A DNA stretch of 64,000 bases from Cervus elaphus (Eukaryota > Chordata > Mammalia > Artiodactyla > Cervidae). The position numbers and the translations under genes are program-made. A model generated the notes under the pieces. That model had not been told where the DNA came from. It made no database searches and saw only the letters and a list, made by a program, of their open reading frames with translations. How positions within the stretch are numbered: the first letter of the stretch is position 1; the number at the start of each line of letters is the position of its first letter. The stretch is taken from NCBI RefSeq assembly GCF_910594005.1, contig NC_057817.1, forward strand, positions 26,141,001-26,205,000. The letters are read 5' to 3'. Shown here piece by piece: positions 10,906 through 22,470 of this stretch.

Positions 10906-12840
10906 ACACATGCATCCTCCATTTTTATTTAGTATACGCCTCAAGGTCATTTTTGTATTCTTTTGCTCCTAAAAAAGGACCTACCCCTACCCTCCAACCT
11001 TAACTCTCCCAAGCAAGAAAAAGGAGAAAGCATCCATTTGCCCAGAAATCAGGGGTTCCCACTCCCAACCTCCAAGAGGTGAGGAAGGCAGGGGAAAGAC
11101 TCTCATTAGCAAGTTGCAGGTGCTGTTACTAGGGTATTATTTATTATTTGTTGGCTGCCAAGGCTTTCCCGAGCCTGCAAAGACAGAGCCATTGCCTCGG
11201 GGGCTGCAAAGTCTGAGACAGACAAACAACACACAACCCAGGCATGAAATCCGCCCCACTAAGGAGCTAGGGGTAACCTCAGGGATCAGAACCACCCTCT
11301 TCTTTGGGGAGTCCTTTGCCTCCTGAAAGTCTTGGGGAAGGTACAGATGTTCATGGCAGACCCCAGTTCAGAGAGGAGAGGTCTGTTCATGGAATGAGAG
11401 GGGCTCCAGGAAAGGATCCCAGGCGCAGGTTGAGGCAAGAGGTCTTAGAATGGTGTGAGAGGTAGGAGGAAATGAGATCAGGGTTACAGGCTGGGACAGC
11501 AGGCAGAGGAGGCGGGTTGGGGGGAGAGGCATTGCTGAATGGATGGGGGAGGCCAAGAGATGTCATCAGCTGTTGCGTGGGGGAGCACTGATGCCAGAAC
11601 TCAAGTTGTGGCAAGAATGGACTGCCAGAGGTACCAAAAGATTGGGAGTTTCACCAGGGGCAAAGAGGGGTGGCTTGGTCACTGATAATACCCTCTGTTG
11701 AGATGCTGCTGCTGCATGATAACTGGTCCATCCCCAGTAAAAAGCAGGCAACAAAAGAAAAGGCTAGCACCTGGCACTGAAGGACTCTTCAAGACAACAG
11801 CTGGTCATGTATCCCTTTGCTGGGAGAAGTCCAACCATCTCAGAGATGGGTGAAAGCTGTAAGTCTTGCCCGTGATGGCTTTCCCTAGGAAAGTCATCTG
11901 AGTGCTCAGCATTCCCTGGAATCTCTGTTCCATATCCCATCTTCTTGGTCTGGCCTCATCCTCTGTGCAGACTTCAATAGTACAAGGGAGCTTGTTAGGA
12001 GGTTTAGCAGGGAAAACTGCTCTTGTCTAACCAAAGACAGCACTTCTAACTAAAGAAAAGTGCTTCCTGACTTTTTTTTTTTTTAATGTGCAGCTTCAAG
12101 AGGGATATACATGAAAAGGAGAGGGAAACAGGGCATCCCATCCAGTCAGCAGTGAAAATTGATGAGGTGAGAGACATCAGAACCACACTCAGCCTTCGCA
12201 CCCCACACAGGGCGGCAGAAAACAAGGCCTGGGAGGAGGACAGAAGGGACTCTGTCAGTTTCCTTGCTCTCAGGAAGTCCTGGGCTCAGGTTAACCTCAG
12301 CACCTCCAACTTTGAAAGATCTTTTCTTACTCAGAAAAGGAGAATAGAATTACCCTTCTTCATTTTGCTACCCCAGAAACTGGTTCTACAAGCCCCAAGC
12401 CAGGGTATCAAACCCCTAAGCCCCTTGTAAAATCAGCAGTCCTGGGTTTCATTTGCTGGTCTCTTCCCAAGAATCCCAGGCTGCACCAAGTAGGGAACCT
12501 GACAACAGGAAATCTGCCCGAGTTTATTTCTCTCCTTCAAAACCCGCACCCATTACTCAATAACCTTGGAGCACTCGCCCCGTGAAAACAAACACCACAG
12601 AACAGCCCTCTCCTGCTATTCGTGCCCAAGCAGAAAAGCCAAACGCCAGCCTTCTGCTTTAGACTCACCAGAGCTACCTGCAACGGGATGGAAACTTCCT
12701 AGCAGTCTGGTCTAAAATGGCCCTAGGAGACAAGCCAGGACATCCCTTCTGTAGGGACAATTACAGGGTCATCATGGAGAGCAGGTCTGCCCTCCTTCAG
12801 TGTGTTCCCAAACAGTAGTGAATGGAAACATCTTCTACCC
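10906..12840. other. unassigned, no gene supported
   Basis: Contains the longest non-repeat open frame of the left third (12086-12430, 114 codons). It has no recognisable domain, begins just after an upstream T-run, and shows no acceptable exon boundaries, so I do not call it a gene. 11380-11560 is purine-rich on the plus strand. Nothing else was recognised. Confidence 0.35.
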
Positions 12841-12844
12841 TGCG

Positions 12845-13044
12845 CACGCTTGCTCAATTGCTGTCATGTCTGACTATTTGCGACCCCATGACCTGAGGTC
12901 CACCAGGCTCCTCTGTCCAAGGGATTCTCCAGACAAGAATACTGAAATGGGTGGTCATTTCCTCATCCAGGGGATCTTCCCGACCCAGAGATTGAACCAG
13001 CTTCTCCTGCATTGGCAGGCAGATTCTTTTACCACTGAGCCCCA
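12845..13044 (-). mobile_element. Bov-tA SINE
   Basis: Antisense copy: 'tgctgtcatgtctgactatt' near its start and 'tgcattggcaggcagattct' near the reversed head. A small deletion removes part of the 'ggactgtagcc' block. TSD not certain. Confidence 0.9.
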
Positions 13045-13462
13045 GCTTCCTCTAAACTGTCAAAGCCCCTAAATAAGCTAAGGAGCAGCCAAGACTATAA
13101 ATCTCTCCGTAAGTTTCCATGTTCACCCCAAATAGTGAGGTCCTACACCCTGTGAACACTGGGAATGGAGAACAATAACCCAGACAATCCAAAAATGTTT
13201 AATAAATTTTCCAAAATCCATGTGGCTCTGAAATATTTTATTTAGTGTTTTTGCACAGCACATGTTTATCTGTGTTATTTAAACTGCCATTAGATCGCTT
13301 TTCCCTAGCACATGCTTGCTTAGAGCTGGGGGTGGAGGGGGAGCAAGCCCAGGGTCACAAAGATGTCCTAAAATGAAAACTAATAATTGTTCATATTAAA
13401 AACTATTGCCTACTGAATCCTCATAGTCACTGTATACAGAGAAATCCAAAACTACCGTGCAT

Positions 13463-13478
13463 CCACCAGGGGGCCAGC
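13463..13478 (+). promoter_or_regulatory. CTCF-like motif
   Basis: CCACCAGGGGGCCAGC matches the CTCF core (CCASYAGRKGGCRS) at nearly every position. It lies in non-repetitive sequence, unlike the CCACCAGGGAAG strings supplied by SINE heads. Real occupancy cannot be judged from sequence. Confidence 0.5.
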
Positions 13479-15060
13479 TGGTCAGCAATCCGTCCCAACA
13501 GCAAACACTGGGGCTGAGGGAAACGAGATATTATTACTAATCGCTGCAGGCTCGGAGGGCACTGGAAGGTCTACTCTCATACGTTAGCGGTGGAATCAAT
13601 TCTATCCTTCAATCGGTTTTCAATTTGACTAATTTATTGAAAGGAGGAAAGGCAATCAGGCCAGGCACCGTGGAAGACTTCCTAATAGAAATGTGGATCT
13701 ATTAAGCTCTAGGATCTCTCAGACTGGTTAGCTTTAAAAGCATAGAATCCGTCCTCTTTTTCAAGCTAGATTATAAGACAGTCTGTCCTGAGGCCACAAG
13801 ACTGGTTAAAGGACGCTCCTGCTCACTCAAAGCCTTGACTCTTCTCTCCTCAGGGAAGCAGATTCAATATCCAGAAGGTGAGGGCTGCAGTGTTATTTTA
13901 CAAACCAGCCCTTCCTATATCAACGCCACTTACTGTACTGGAAGCCAGTATTAAGTGAACCACTAGTGTAGTGCATCAAAGGCTTATTGAATATTGATTC
14001 CCATTTACGTGACAGCAAAATGGCCTAAGAAATCTTCTCTGGATGCCTCAGCTCCTTGATAAAGAGGGTGTTAGTTTTGTTTTATGAAGCCGGGATCCCA
14101 GCCAGTCACATCTTATAGCTCCACTTACTTTTATTTAATAAAAACAAAGGATGGTATGAGTGAGGAGGGGGAGCTTGTTGTGTCATGTTGTTTTTCAAGA
14201 GGATTCGATCTGTGAGCAAAGCAGGAGGAATAGGAGTTAGACTTCAGGGAGGATTTTGTCATGGGCCAAAGAAGGGAACAGAGACATCCTAAAATGAGCC
14301 ATCTCAAAGGCATATATATAGGGTTCCTTCTTCCATGAAAATGGTGAGATAGGGAAGGGATTTTGCTGGTTTGAAAGTACCATATGAGCAAACAATGAAA
14401 TAGAAATTGCTGCCTTGCTTTGGCAGCAAGGGCAGAATCACAGAGTCTGTTTTCAGGGAAGCCAGGATAAAAAGGTTTCCATATCCCTTCTGTATATGCT
14501 AGGTCTCCCTAACCCAGCCCTTAGTGGGAATTCCTACTAGTCTCCAAATTTTACAGAAAAAGAGATTCCACTATTTTCCTACCCCTAGATTCTAGCAGAG
14601 AAAAATTCCCTAATGTTAAGCCTTAATTCTATTCACCAATTTTTTTTTTTTAAGTTTTCCATCCTAGAAGATAAGCTACAATACTTTTGTGGAAAGAAAC
14701 AGACAGCTCCATACCTGAACAACATGAGGGTGGGGTGGGGAGCATGGAGAATAGGGTCAGACTTAGAAGGTGAACCGTCTCCTGGATCCTCACCCCCATC
14801 CCACTCAACCTCAACTCTTAAGGTGACGCACCTGATAAAACTTCTCAGTATGGAAGACCACAGAAGCCACTTCCCCTAGCATCTCTAACTGGATGGGGTG
14901 CAGCGGCAGACAGATGCCAAGATTGGAAACAGAGCAACAGAGGGAGGGTGAAACAGAGGAGCTGGGGAATGACCACAAATCGGTCAGCCTGCCAAGAGCC
15001 ACTGACCCTGTTTTAATATCCCAGAGGTTGGAGGCGAGAGCAGAAATCACAGGCTCCAGA

Positions 15061-15215
15061 AAAAACAATCTTTGAAAGAAAATTGCCTGTCGCAGCCAGA
15101 GATATATGAAAGTGCTATTACAGTCGGGGGGGAGAGACTGTAAAACTACACCTGGTTATTGCACGGACTGGCTGACACCATAACGCTTTTGCACAGCAAA
15201 CAGTTTTGTTTGAAA
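15061..15215. other. candidate conserved non-coding element
   Basis: Repeat-free, high-complexity block around 'gtgctattacagtcgg', 'cctggttattgcacgg' and 'taacgcttttgcacagc'. Retained CpGs in AT-rich context suggest either constraint or chance; no coding potential was seen. Confidence 0.25.
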
Positions 15216-15524
15216 TGAAAAATCCCTATGGACTTGGGTAACTAAGATGGTACTGGATGAGGTAAGTAGAGAGAGGAGTCGTGGGCAAGGCTGCTCCAGC
15301 TTCAGCATACAAGCAGATCTGGGATGATTGGGTTGCTACTGGGATGACCAGACTGCAAGGAGGAATGAGAGGTGGGACCAGGACATGGAATTCAAGTCCC
15401 ACAGTAGCCAGAAGCAGGAAGAAAGCAGGAAATTTCTGGCCCCAGGGACTTTGCACCAACTTCCACAAGCAAACTCTCCACCTCTCTCCCCCGACAGCCT
15501 TTGCACTTGTGTCCTGTCCTTTCC

Positions 15525-15730
15525 CTGATGGCTTCCCTGGTGGCTCACAGGTTAAAGCATCTGCCTCCAATGCGGGAGGCCCGGGTTCGATCCCTGGGTT
15601 GGGAGGATCTCTTGGAGAAGGAAATGGCAACCCACTCCAGTATTCTTGCCTGGAGAATCCTGTGGATGGGCTACAGTCCACAGGGTCGAAAAGAGTCGGA
15701 CACGACTGAGCAACTTCACTTTCACTACTT
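15525..15730 (+). mobile_element. Bov-tA SINE with 13-bp TSD
   Basis: Sense copy with an intact B-box-like 'gggttcgatccctgg' and tail 'cgacttcactttcact'-type sequence. The perfect TSD TCCTGTCCTTTCC is at 15512-15524 and 15731-15743. A deletion removes the usual 'cagaggagcctgg' block. Well preserved otherwise. Confidence 0.95.
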
Positions 15731-16054
15731 TCCTGTCCTTTCCATCTGACTTCATCTCTCTTCTTCTTTCACTTACCTTTCACTGTTCCCCTCTCCCTTG
15801 CCCATCTTTATGTCTTTCACTTTGTCTCTGCTTCTGCCTGGTTTTTGCTATCTGGTCCTCTAACTTACAACTGTTTTCGTGTCTTTGTCTCCATGGTATC
15901 TCTGGCTTTTGTTAACCCTCCTTTCTTCTTACATCAACCTCTTGTGTCTGTCTACTTGGATATCACTCTCCCTGATTCTTTCCACCAAAAAGTGACCAGG
16001 GATCAGACAGGGAATTCTAAAGAAGACTGTTCACTAACTTTTTGTGAAACACTT

Positions 16055-16205
16055 GCTTAACATTCTTTTATTTAATCCTTACAAGTCTGAAAAGTAGGTC
16101 TTATTATCCCCGTTTTACAGATGGGAAAACAAGAGCAAAGACTGCTAAGCAGCAGAGCCAGGATTCAAACCCAGAACTACTGACTTCAGGTATCCGACCT
16201 TAATA
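16055..16205 (-). mobile_element. MIR SINE fragment
   Basis: Shows 'tattatccccgttttacaga', then 'cagagccaggattcaaaccc' about 50 bp later, the antisense MIR core and body. Moderately well preserved for its age. Confidence 0.8.
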
Positions 16206-17480
16206 ATTAATGGGCAAGAAAAAACAAACAGAAAATGATAAGAGGGTAAGTAGATGCCCTGGAGAAAACCATAGAGACAAGAGCAGGTAAATGTTCCAGA
16301 CCAATCAGTGGGAGCAACTTGATGTACTTAACTTGCCTGCCTTCAGGCCCAATGGACCAATTACCAGATCTGTCAAGGAGATCCTCAGCTCTGTCCAGAC
16401 TCAGTGGAGAACCACTAGCCCCAAGAAGAGCATCCTCCCCTTAGGTTGGGCCTAGTCTTTCCTAAACCTGCTCTCTAATTGAGCCCTGAAATTCTTTGTG
16501 GGGAAAAAACAAAAAACAAAACTGGCTCCTTCTGGCTTGGGATGGCACGGTCTCCACAGCCAGACATCTGTTCATTTGTTATGTGTAAATATAACATCAT
16601 CAGAAACTGTGCTGGATCACAAAATTCTCAGGCTGGAAGACAAGTTTTGGTTTTTTTTTTATCTATACCCAATAAATCTCTTTTGTTGTAAAACTACGGT
16701 CCTCTCCATGTCCCCCGTCCTGTACCTGACACCCTTCATGTTCACAAAGTTTTCCTCAGCACTCCTGTTCTCCCCTGCTAGAACTGAATCTCAGTCGCCA
16801 GACTTTGCCATCCAATTCTCGGATAAGCGATGGCATCTTCTAGCTCCCACGAGCGCCTGGCGTGTGCCACAGAGCATGAGATGGGATCTCTGTTATCTCA
16901 GCGTCATTACAAATGGAATAATTGGTCATAAAAATTATGCAGCCTGTTGGAAAAGAAATAACACACACGCTCATTACAGATTTCTGAGATAGCTTCTCCT
17001 GGCTAAAATTTCACATTTTCTCCACATCCCAGTCACCGCTAATATCCCCCACTTCCTGTGCTCAAAACATTGAATCCTCTCCAGAAAGAAGGCTGAGACA
17101 GAATACAGACTCAAAGCTATAGCCGCATCAGAAGTTTTGCTCAAATGAATCAACATAACCTGACCTAGAAGTTGAGGGGTTCCTTAAAAAAAAAAAAAAA
17201 AAGGCCTGTTACTTCTCTCATAAATCAAAATCTTAGACACTCATTGAAGTGGAAAGGTGGGGGGGAATCTCCTTAAATTTCCTCTTCATCAGCCAATCTA
17301 TATACTGACACTGGTATGAAGTGAGATCCAGAGAAAGGAGGTGTCATCCCATGTGGGCAGGGAAACTTCAGTTTGATGGTGAAAATGAGTGTGTTTAGGA
17401 AACGGACATATTGAACCCATTGTTGGAACGGAGCAGTTGTTCTGAGCTCCCAGAGCTGGTGTAAAATATAAGAGGGAGAT
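16206..17480. other. unassigned stretch, no gene supported
   Basis: Non-repetitive except for a T-run (about 16651) and an A-run (about 17187). The 164-codon frame 16498-16992 is the longest here, but it runs across a candidate conserved non-coding block and has no domain, so I reject it as coding. Confidence 0.35.
16801..16995. other. candidate conserved non-coding element
   Basis: Repeat-free sequence with strings such as 'tctcagcgtcattacaaatg' (16897-16916) and 'ggtcataaaaattatgcagc' (16924-16943). These have the AT-rich homeodomain-like composition with sporadic CpGs typical of developmental enhancers. Conservation untested. Confidence 0.3.
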
Positions 17481-17487
17481 ACACTGG

Positions 17488-17692
17488 GCTTCCCAGGTGG
17501 TGCTAGTGGTAAAGAACCCACCTACCAGTGCGGGTAGATGTAGGAGACCCAGGTTTGATCCCTGGTTTGGGAAGATACACTGGAGGAAGGCACAGCAACC
17601 CACTCCAGTATTCTTGCCTGGAGAATCCCATGGAATGGCTACGGTCCAGAGCATCGCAAAGAGTCGGACACAACTGAAGTGACTTAGCACAC
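17488..17692 (+). mobile_element. Bov-tA SINE with 7-bp TSD
   Basis: Sense copy of the 'tcccaggtggtgctagtgg' subtype. ACACTGG repeats at 17481-17487 and 17693-17699. A 12-bp expansion in the A/B-box interval (…gtgcgggtagatgtagg…) distinguishes it from neighbours. Confidence 0.93.
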
Positions 17693-17970
17693 ACACTGGT
17701 AATAGATGAAATGACCAGCCCCATGCCACCCCACAGGGAAGAGAGAAACAAGGAGTGTTATTATTTATTCTGAGTAACGAAATGCTGGAAATCTACTATC
17801 TATAGGCACTATCAATGTTCTGAAAGGCCTGGGGTGCACCCAGCCTCATGGTCCTGACTATCAGTCCCCAGTGCCTCAGCCTACCACTTCCAGGCATGCA
17901 TAACACTCAAGGATTAGATTATTACACGTGGTGAAATCAAAGGCACTGCTCCAAAAGAGACATGCTTTTA

Positions 17971-18295
17971 AAAATTTTTAAATTTATTTACTTACTTTTG
18001 GCTGTGCTGGGTATTCCTTGCTTTGCTGGCTTTTCTCTAGTTGGAGGGGTCAGGGGCTACTCTCTAGTTGCAATGTGCAGGCTTCTCATTGCAGTGGTTT
18101 CTCTTGTTTCAAAGCACGGGCTCTAGGGCACTTGGGCTTCAGCAGTTGCAACTCCCGGCCTCGAGAGCACAGGCTCAGTAGTTGTGGTACAGGGGCTCAG
18201 TTGCTCCGCAGCATGTGGGATCTTCCTGGACCAAGGAACGAATCTGAATCCTCTGTGTTGACAGGACTCTTACCATTGAGCCACCAGGGAAGCCT
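17971..18295 (-). mobile_element. CHR-type SINE, long form
   Basis: Antisense copy of about 325 bp. The reversed A-rich tail (taaatttatttactt), the middle section (gcagtggtttctcttgtttc) and the reversed head (attgagccaccagggaagcc) are all present. Confidence 0.88.
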
Positions 18296-18306
18296 AAGAA
18301 ATGCTT

Positions 18307-18835
18307 TGTTTAAAAAAATTTTATTAGATTATAGTTGATTGATAATATTGTGCTAGTTACTGCTATTCAGCAAAGTGTATCAGTTATACATTTATCCACT
18401 CTTTTTTAGACTCTTTTCCCATATAGGTCATTACAAAGTATCGAGAAGAGTTCCCTGTGCTATAGAGTGGGTCCTTGTCAGTTATTTATTTTACATATGA
18501 TACAGTAATGTGTATATGTCAATCCAGTCTCCCAATTTATCCCTCCCAATACCACACTTTCCCCTCTGGTAACCATAAATTTGTTTTCTACATCTGTGAC
18601 TCTATTTCTATTTTGTAAATAAGTTCATTTGTAGCATTTTTTTAGATTCCACATATATGTAATTATCATATGATATTTGTCTCTCTCTGTCTGATTTCTT
18701 TCATCAGCATGACAATCTCTAGGTCCATCCATGTTGCTACAAATGGCATTATTTGTTTCTTTTACATGGCCGAGTAATAGTCCATTGTGTGTATATATAC
18801 CACATATTCTTTACCCATTCCTCCATCAATGGGAT
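18307..18835 (-). mobile_element. L1 3' end, 5'-truncated
   Basis: Antisense L1: reversed 3' UTR ('tagttgattgataatattgt', 'gagttccctgtgctatagag') followed by sequence common near the ORF2/3'-UTR boundary ('gtccatccatgttgctacaa', 'ggccgagtaatagtccattg'). AAATGCTT at about 18299-18306 and 18836-18843 is a possible TSD. Confidence 0.88.
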
Positions 18836-19110
18836 AAATGCTTGGAGATGACAAGAGACACACATGAGGCCTTTTGCTCAGGCTGTGGTCTGGAGGTCTC
18901 TGTTCTCAAAATGACCACTAAGAAAAAACCGAGAAACACATTTCTCCACCAATAGAGCAAAATTTAGAGACTCAGGAGCCCAGAAAAACATGGGAAAGAT
19001 GCAGAGTAATCTCCTTCCATGACTCTGGGGGAAACCTCTCGTTTATATTATTTTCCCACTCAGCAGGTCACCTCTTCTTCCCCAGTTTACCCCAAACTTC
19101 TTTGCTCTCT

Positions 19111-19322
19111 GGGATTCCAAGGTAGCTCAGTGGTAAAGATCTGTCTGCCAAGGAAGGAAACGTGGATTCTATCCCTGGGTCAGTGAGATGCCCTGGAGGA
19201 GGAAACAGCAACCCACTCCAGTATTCTTGCCTGGAGAATCCCATGGACAGAGGCTCCTGGTGGGCTACAGTTTGGGGGGTCGAAAAGAGTTGGACACAGT
19301 GGAGCAACTGAGCTTGCATGCA
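19111..19322 (+). mobile_element. Bov-tA SINE with 11-bp TSD
   Basis: Sense copy with a rather diverged head (gggattccaaggtagctcag). The perfect TSD CTTTGCTCTCT is at 19100-19110 and 19323-19333. Confidence 0.94.
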
Positions 19323-19333
19323 CTTTGCTCTCT

Positions 19334-20227
19334 AGTTGCTCTATAATCCCATTCAAGATCTAAAAAGAGGCAAGGCCAGTAGTTCCTGGCATCCTCTTCT
19401 GGAGATGACCAAGAAGCACCCAGCACTGGTCTAAAGAATTTCATGCTCCTACCTCCAAGTGTGCTTCTGGACATCACAGTTCTACACCCAAATCTGGGAG
19501 AGCAAGGGAGCATGTTACCTACTCTCCCTGATTCCCGACGGGAGAGAGAACAAAAAAGAGGGAAGCTGGCTGTGAGCCAAGCAGACTGAGAGACCGGTTC
19601 CTAGTTTTCCCAGCTGTGGATTCAACTTCTTGGAGTTGGAGTGAAGAGTGAGACGAGGAGATTGCTATGTGAAGAACAGGTTTGACTCCCACACCCTGTC
19701 TTCACTCTCTGTGCTTCTCCACACTCCCTCTCTGTGGGGTGAGGAGGAAGGAGGGAATTACACCAGCTCCTCAGCCATTCCCAGCTACAGTCAACCCTCC
19801 TACAAAATATGAATCAGCACCGGTGGCGGAGACAGAAACCAGGAGGTTATTTTGAGATCTGTGAGCTCTGCCTTTCCCTAGGACCTTAGGGACAAATGTC
19901 GGCTGGGGACAAGGTCTCATTCTGAGGTGAACACCATCAGTCAATCTCCAAGAGAATTTTAGGGAGCTTGAACTCTGTCCTATGCAACTTGGAGACAGAC
20001 GCCTGGGAGGGTCCCAAGCCTTCCCCTCAAGAACACTGTCTCCTGTGCCCTCCCAGCGTCGCAGAGTCAGTTCCCAGCTTTCTAGGCAATTCTGATGGGG
20101 TTTCATCAATTCAAAGGACAGAAATATCCTTTTCCCCCTCTTCAAAAATATCCACAGTTTGAATCTAGTCTGGAGTGCTACTTTAGTAGCTTTTACTCAG
20201 GCACATCTACAAGATAATTATGTACCA
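19334..20227. other. unassigned, no gene supported
   Basis: Single-copy-looking DNA. The 124-codon minus-strand frame at 19771-20145 has no recognisable domain and overlaps a comparable plus-strand frame, so it is not called. Confidence 0.35.
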
Positions 20228-20600
20228 TCCGTCCTTCAGCGGAGCTTCTCTCACTTTGTTATGCATGGGGTTGTTGTTCAGTCACAGTCCTGTCCGACTC
20301 TTTGTGACCCCATGGACTGCAGCACGCCAGGTTTCCCTGTCCTTCATTATCTCCCAGAATTTCCTCAAACTCACGTCCATTGAGTCGGTGATGCCATCCA
20401 ACCATCTCATCCTCTGTCACCCCCTTCTCCTCTTGCCTTTGATCTTTCCCAGCATCAGGGTCTTTTCCAATGAGCATGGGGGATCCTGTCCAAATGCAGA
20501 TTCTGACTCCACAGGTCTGGGGTGGAGCCTGAGATTCTGCATTTCTAACAAGCTCTGAAGTGAGGCCAATACTTCTGGAGCCCAGGCCACCCTGTGAGTG
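20228..20600 (-). mobile_element. MER5A DNA transposon split by BovB
   Basis: 20236-20267 (gcttctctcactttgttatgcat) is the outer end of a MER5A hAT element. Its continuation 'ggtctggggtggagcctgag' with 'gcatttctaacaagctct' lies at 20514-20560. The two parts join collinearly once the BovB fragment is removed. Orientation is opposite to the MER5 copy at 43592. Confidence 0.82.
20271..20473 (-). mobile_element. BovB 3' end inserted in MER5A
   Basis: Antisense BovB terminus, about 200 bp. The reversed 3' end is at the left (gttcagtcacagtcctgtcc) and the truncation at the right. The 8-bp TSD GCATGGGG is at 20263-20270 and 20474-20481. The coding remnant is frameshifted in this copy. Confidence 0.93.
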
Positions 20601-21079
20601 TGGAGGATCTAGGATGGAAAAGGTGAACCCAGGGGAGATTTCTGTGAGAGGCTCTTGCCTTGAGGTTGCCTCCAGTCTGAGAGGAAACTAAGAAACAAAG
20701 AAGGCGAGAACGGGGTAAGAGCCGCCAGGCAGAAAGCCACAGAGTGCGGGAGGGATAGGTCACGTGATTAAGGCCGGGGCATCGTAGGACATCAGGGAGG
20801 ATGTTGAAGCAGAAGTGTGGAACAGAAGAGGAAAGTCAGGGCAAGGGGGAGGGGCAACACGTGCACAGGATCAGGTGGGAAAGAAGGACCCTGGAACAGG
20901 AGCATGCGGCCAGGATTGCCTCTCAGAGCAGGACTCTGAGCCAAGCAATGCTAGGAGCTCATTGGAGGCAGTCCATGGGGGCAGTGGAGATGGGTCTAGA
21001 AATTCAGCCCTAGGACCTGAAATTTAACAGAAGAAAGCAAGCCTCTGTGGTCAGAATGGTGCTATAAGAAGCTAAGTCA
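20601..21079. other. unassigned, no gene seen
   Basis: Moderately G-rich plus strand with no recognisable repeat or coding signal. Confidence 0.35.
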
Positions 21080-21300
21080 AATGGTAGTGGAGGCATGCCT
21101 GGGGCTAGGGGCAGAGGGTGGGGAGTTAGTGTTTCATGGGCACTGAGTTTCAATTTGAAAAGATGAAAAAGTTCTGGAGCTGGACGGTGGCGATGGATGC
21201 TCAACAACGTGAAGGAACTTGATGCCACTGAAGACCACACACATAAAAATGGCTTAAATGGACAATTTCATGTTATATCTATTTTACCACAAAAAACGTC
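21080..21300 (+). mobile_element. L1 3' end (older L1M-like)
   Basis: 'gttctggagctggacggtgg', 'gatgccactgaagaccacac' and 'catgttatatctattttacc' reproduce in order the 3' terminus of old mammalian L1 copies. No TSD. Confidence 0.8.
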
Positions 21301-22359
21301 ATAGTGGAGGCTGAGGTCATAAAAAGATGGCACTACTATGTAAAAATGACTAAAAAATTTAAAATTTAAATAGGACTAAGATTCAAGCCCACCCCAGACT
21401 GAAGAGATGCTGGAAAATGGGCCTCCTGAAGTAAACTAAAATCTGGAACTCTTTCAACCCCAAGCCCCACCCCGCTTCCACTTCATTCTCCTACCATAAT
21501 GTGCGATGCTTATGTTCTTAAGGATTTGAAAGAAAAACAACCACATTACGAATGGGTTTCTGTTGAGTCTTTGAGCTCGACCTGCTCATCTTGAGTCACT
21601 AGGAGCTGCTGCATGGGCAGTGCACGGATCTTCTTGCTCAGCAGCCTGCAAGTGAGAAAGCAAGCCAACAATGAGGAAAGGCCAGCTCTTAAAATGCCCA
21701 GGCTCAGAGTCCTTGGGAATATGCAGCTGTTTCCTGTCTCTGCAAGGGAATTCAGGAGGAAAGGGATGAGCTGAACTGGTGGAGAATGAAAACAAACTGT
21801 GAAAAGAACCTACCAAGCATCCAAATTGGAAACCTTCCCAAGAAGAAAATAGTGGCCACCCTAAGAGGCCAGAGGAGCAAAGAGACAGGTCTGTCTACAG
21901 TCATAGGCGTGGACATCCTTGGGCTACAGAAGGGGGTGCACACGACAGAATGCCAGCACTCTGTGTCAACGTTTCTACCAGGCGCGGGCTGTGAAGTTGG
22001 CTTGCCTGAAAATCAAGGATGAGCCTCAAGCCAGACAACTAGAAGAAATCCCTGACAGGATTATGGGGTTGAGGAGGGAGTCTGGGGAAAGCAAACATGT
22101 TTCCTCGGGTCAGAGGGGAGGCAGGTAGAGGAGAAAGGAAACCTCAGAAAAGTGAAGCAGCTCCCCTGAAACCCATTATGTTGATCCATCCAGTGGAGAG
22201 ACTCCAGAGCGATACCCCATCACAACCCATCCATTAGGGTGAGCTCGGACAGCCAGGGTTCCAGGGAGCTGGGAAGATCCTGGATTCCAGGCACGTTCTC
22301 TGCCCCTGAGCAGTTTCTGCCCCAGCTTTCTGCCTCCACCCTCTGTAGGTAATGGGGTG

Positions 22360-22470
22360 AATCCAGCGGCTGCTCTTAAGTCATTAATACGAACAGAGCT
22401 CGATGATATTTTCTGACTCAGGGCAGCCTAGTCAGACTCTTAATTTCTCTTTGGAACTCCATCATCTGGG
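22360..22470. other. candidate conserved non-coding element
   Basis: Repeat-free block with 'aagtcattaatacgaacaga' (22378-22397), a consensus AP-1 site TGACTCA at 22414-22420 and an AT-rich homeodomain-like flank 'actcttaatttc'. Only a suggestion of enhancer-like content. Confidence 0.25.

Larger units (their letters stand above)
13045..15511. other. repeat-poor stretch, possible regulatory DNA
   Basis: Almost 2.5 kb with no recognisable interspersed repeat apart from simple runs, unusual for this window. It is enriched in high-complexity AT-rich strings. 13380-13720 carries isolated CpGs and the CTCF-like motif listed separately; 15061-15215 is a candidate conserved element. No exon is supported. 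Confidence 0.4.

Noticed and set aside
12086..12430. 114-codon plus-strand frame in repeat-free DNA
   Set aside because: No recognisable domain, no sensible splice sites and no supporting promoter; this length is expected by chance in 64 kb.
15530..15605. tRNA gene-like A and B boxes
   Set aside because: They belong to the tRNA-derived head of a Bov-tA SINE; there is no cloverleaf with a mature 3' end.
15226..15709. Overlapping frames of 142-151 codons on both strands
   Set aside because: Both run through the Bov-tA SINE at 15525-15730, and neither has an exon boundary or domain outside it.
16498..16992. 164-codon frame, one of the longest in the window
   Set aside because: Amino-acid composition is not protein-like, no family is recognised, and the second half crosses an AT-rich block that looks non-coding.
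18270..18295. CTCF-like CCACCAGGGAAG string
   Set aside because: This string is the reverse of the CHR/Bov-tA SINE head and recurs more than ten times; it lacks the GGGGGC half of the CTCF core.
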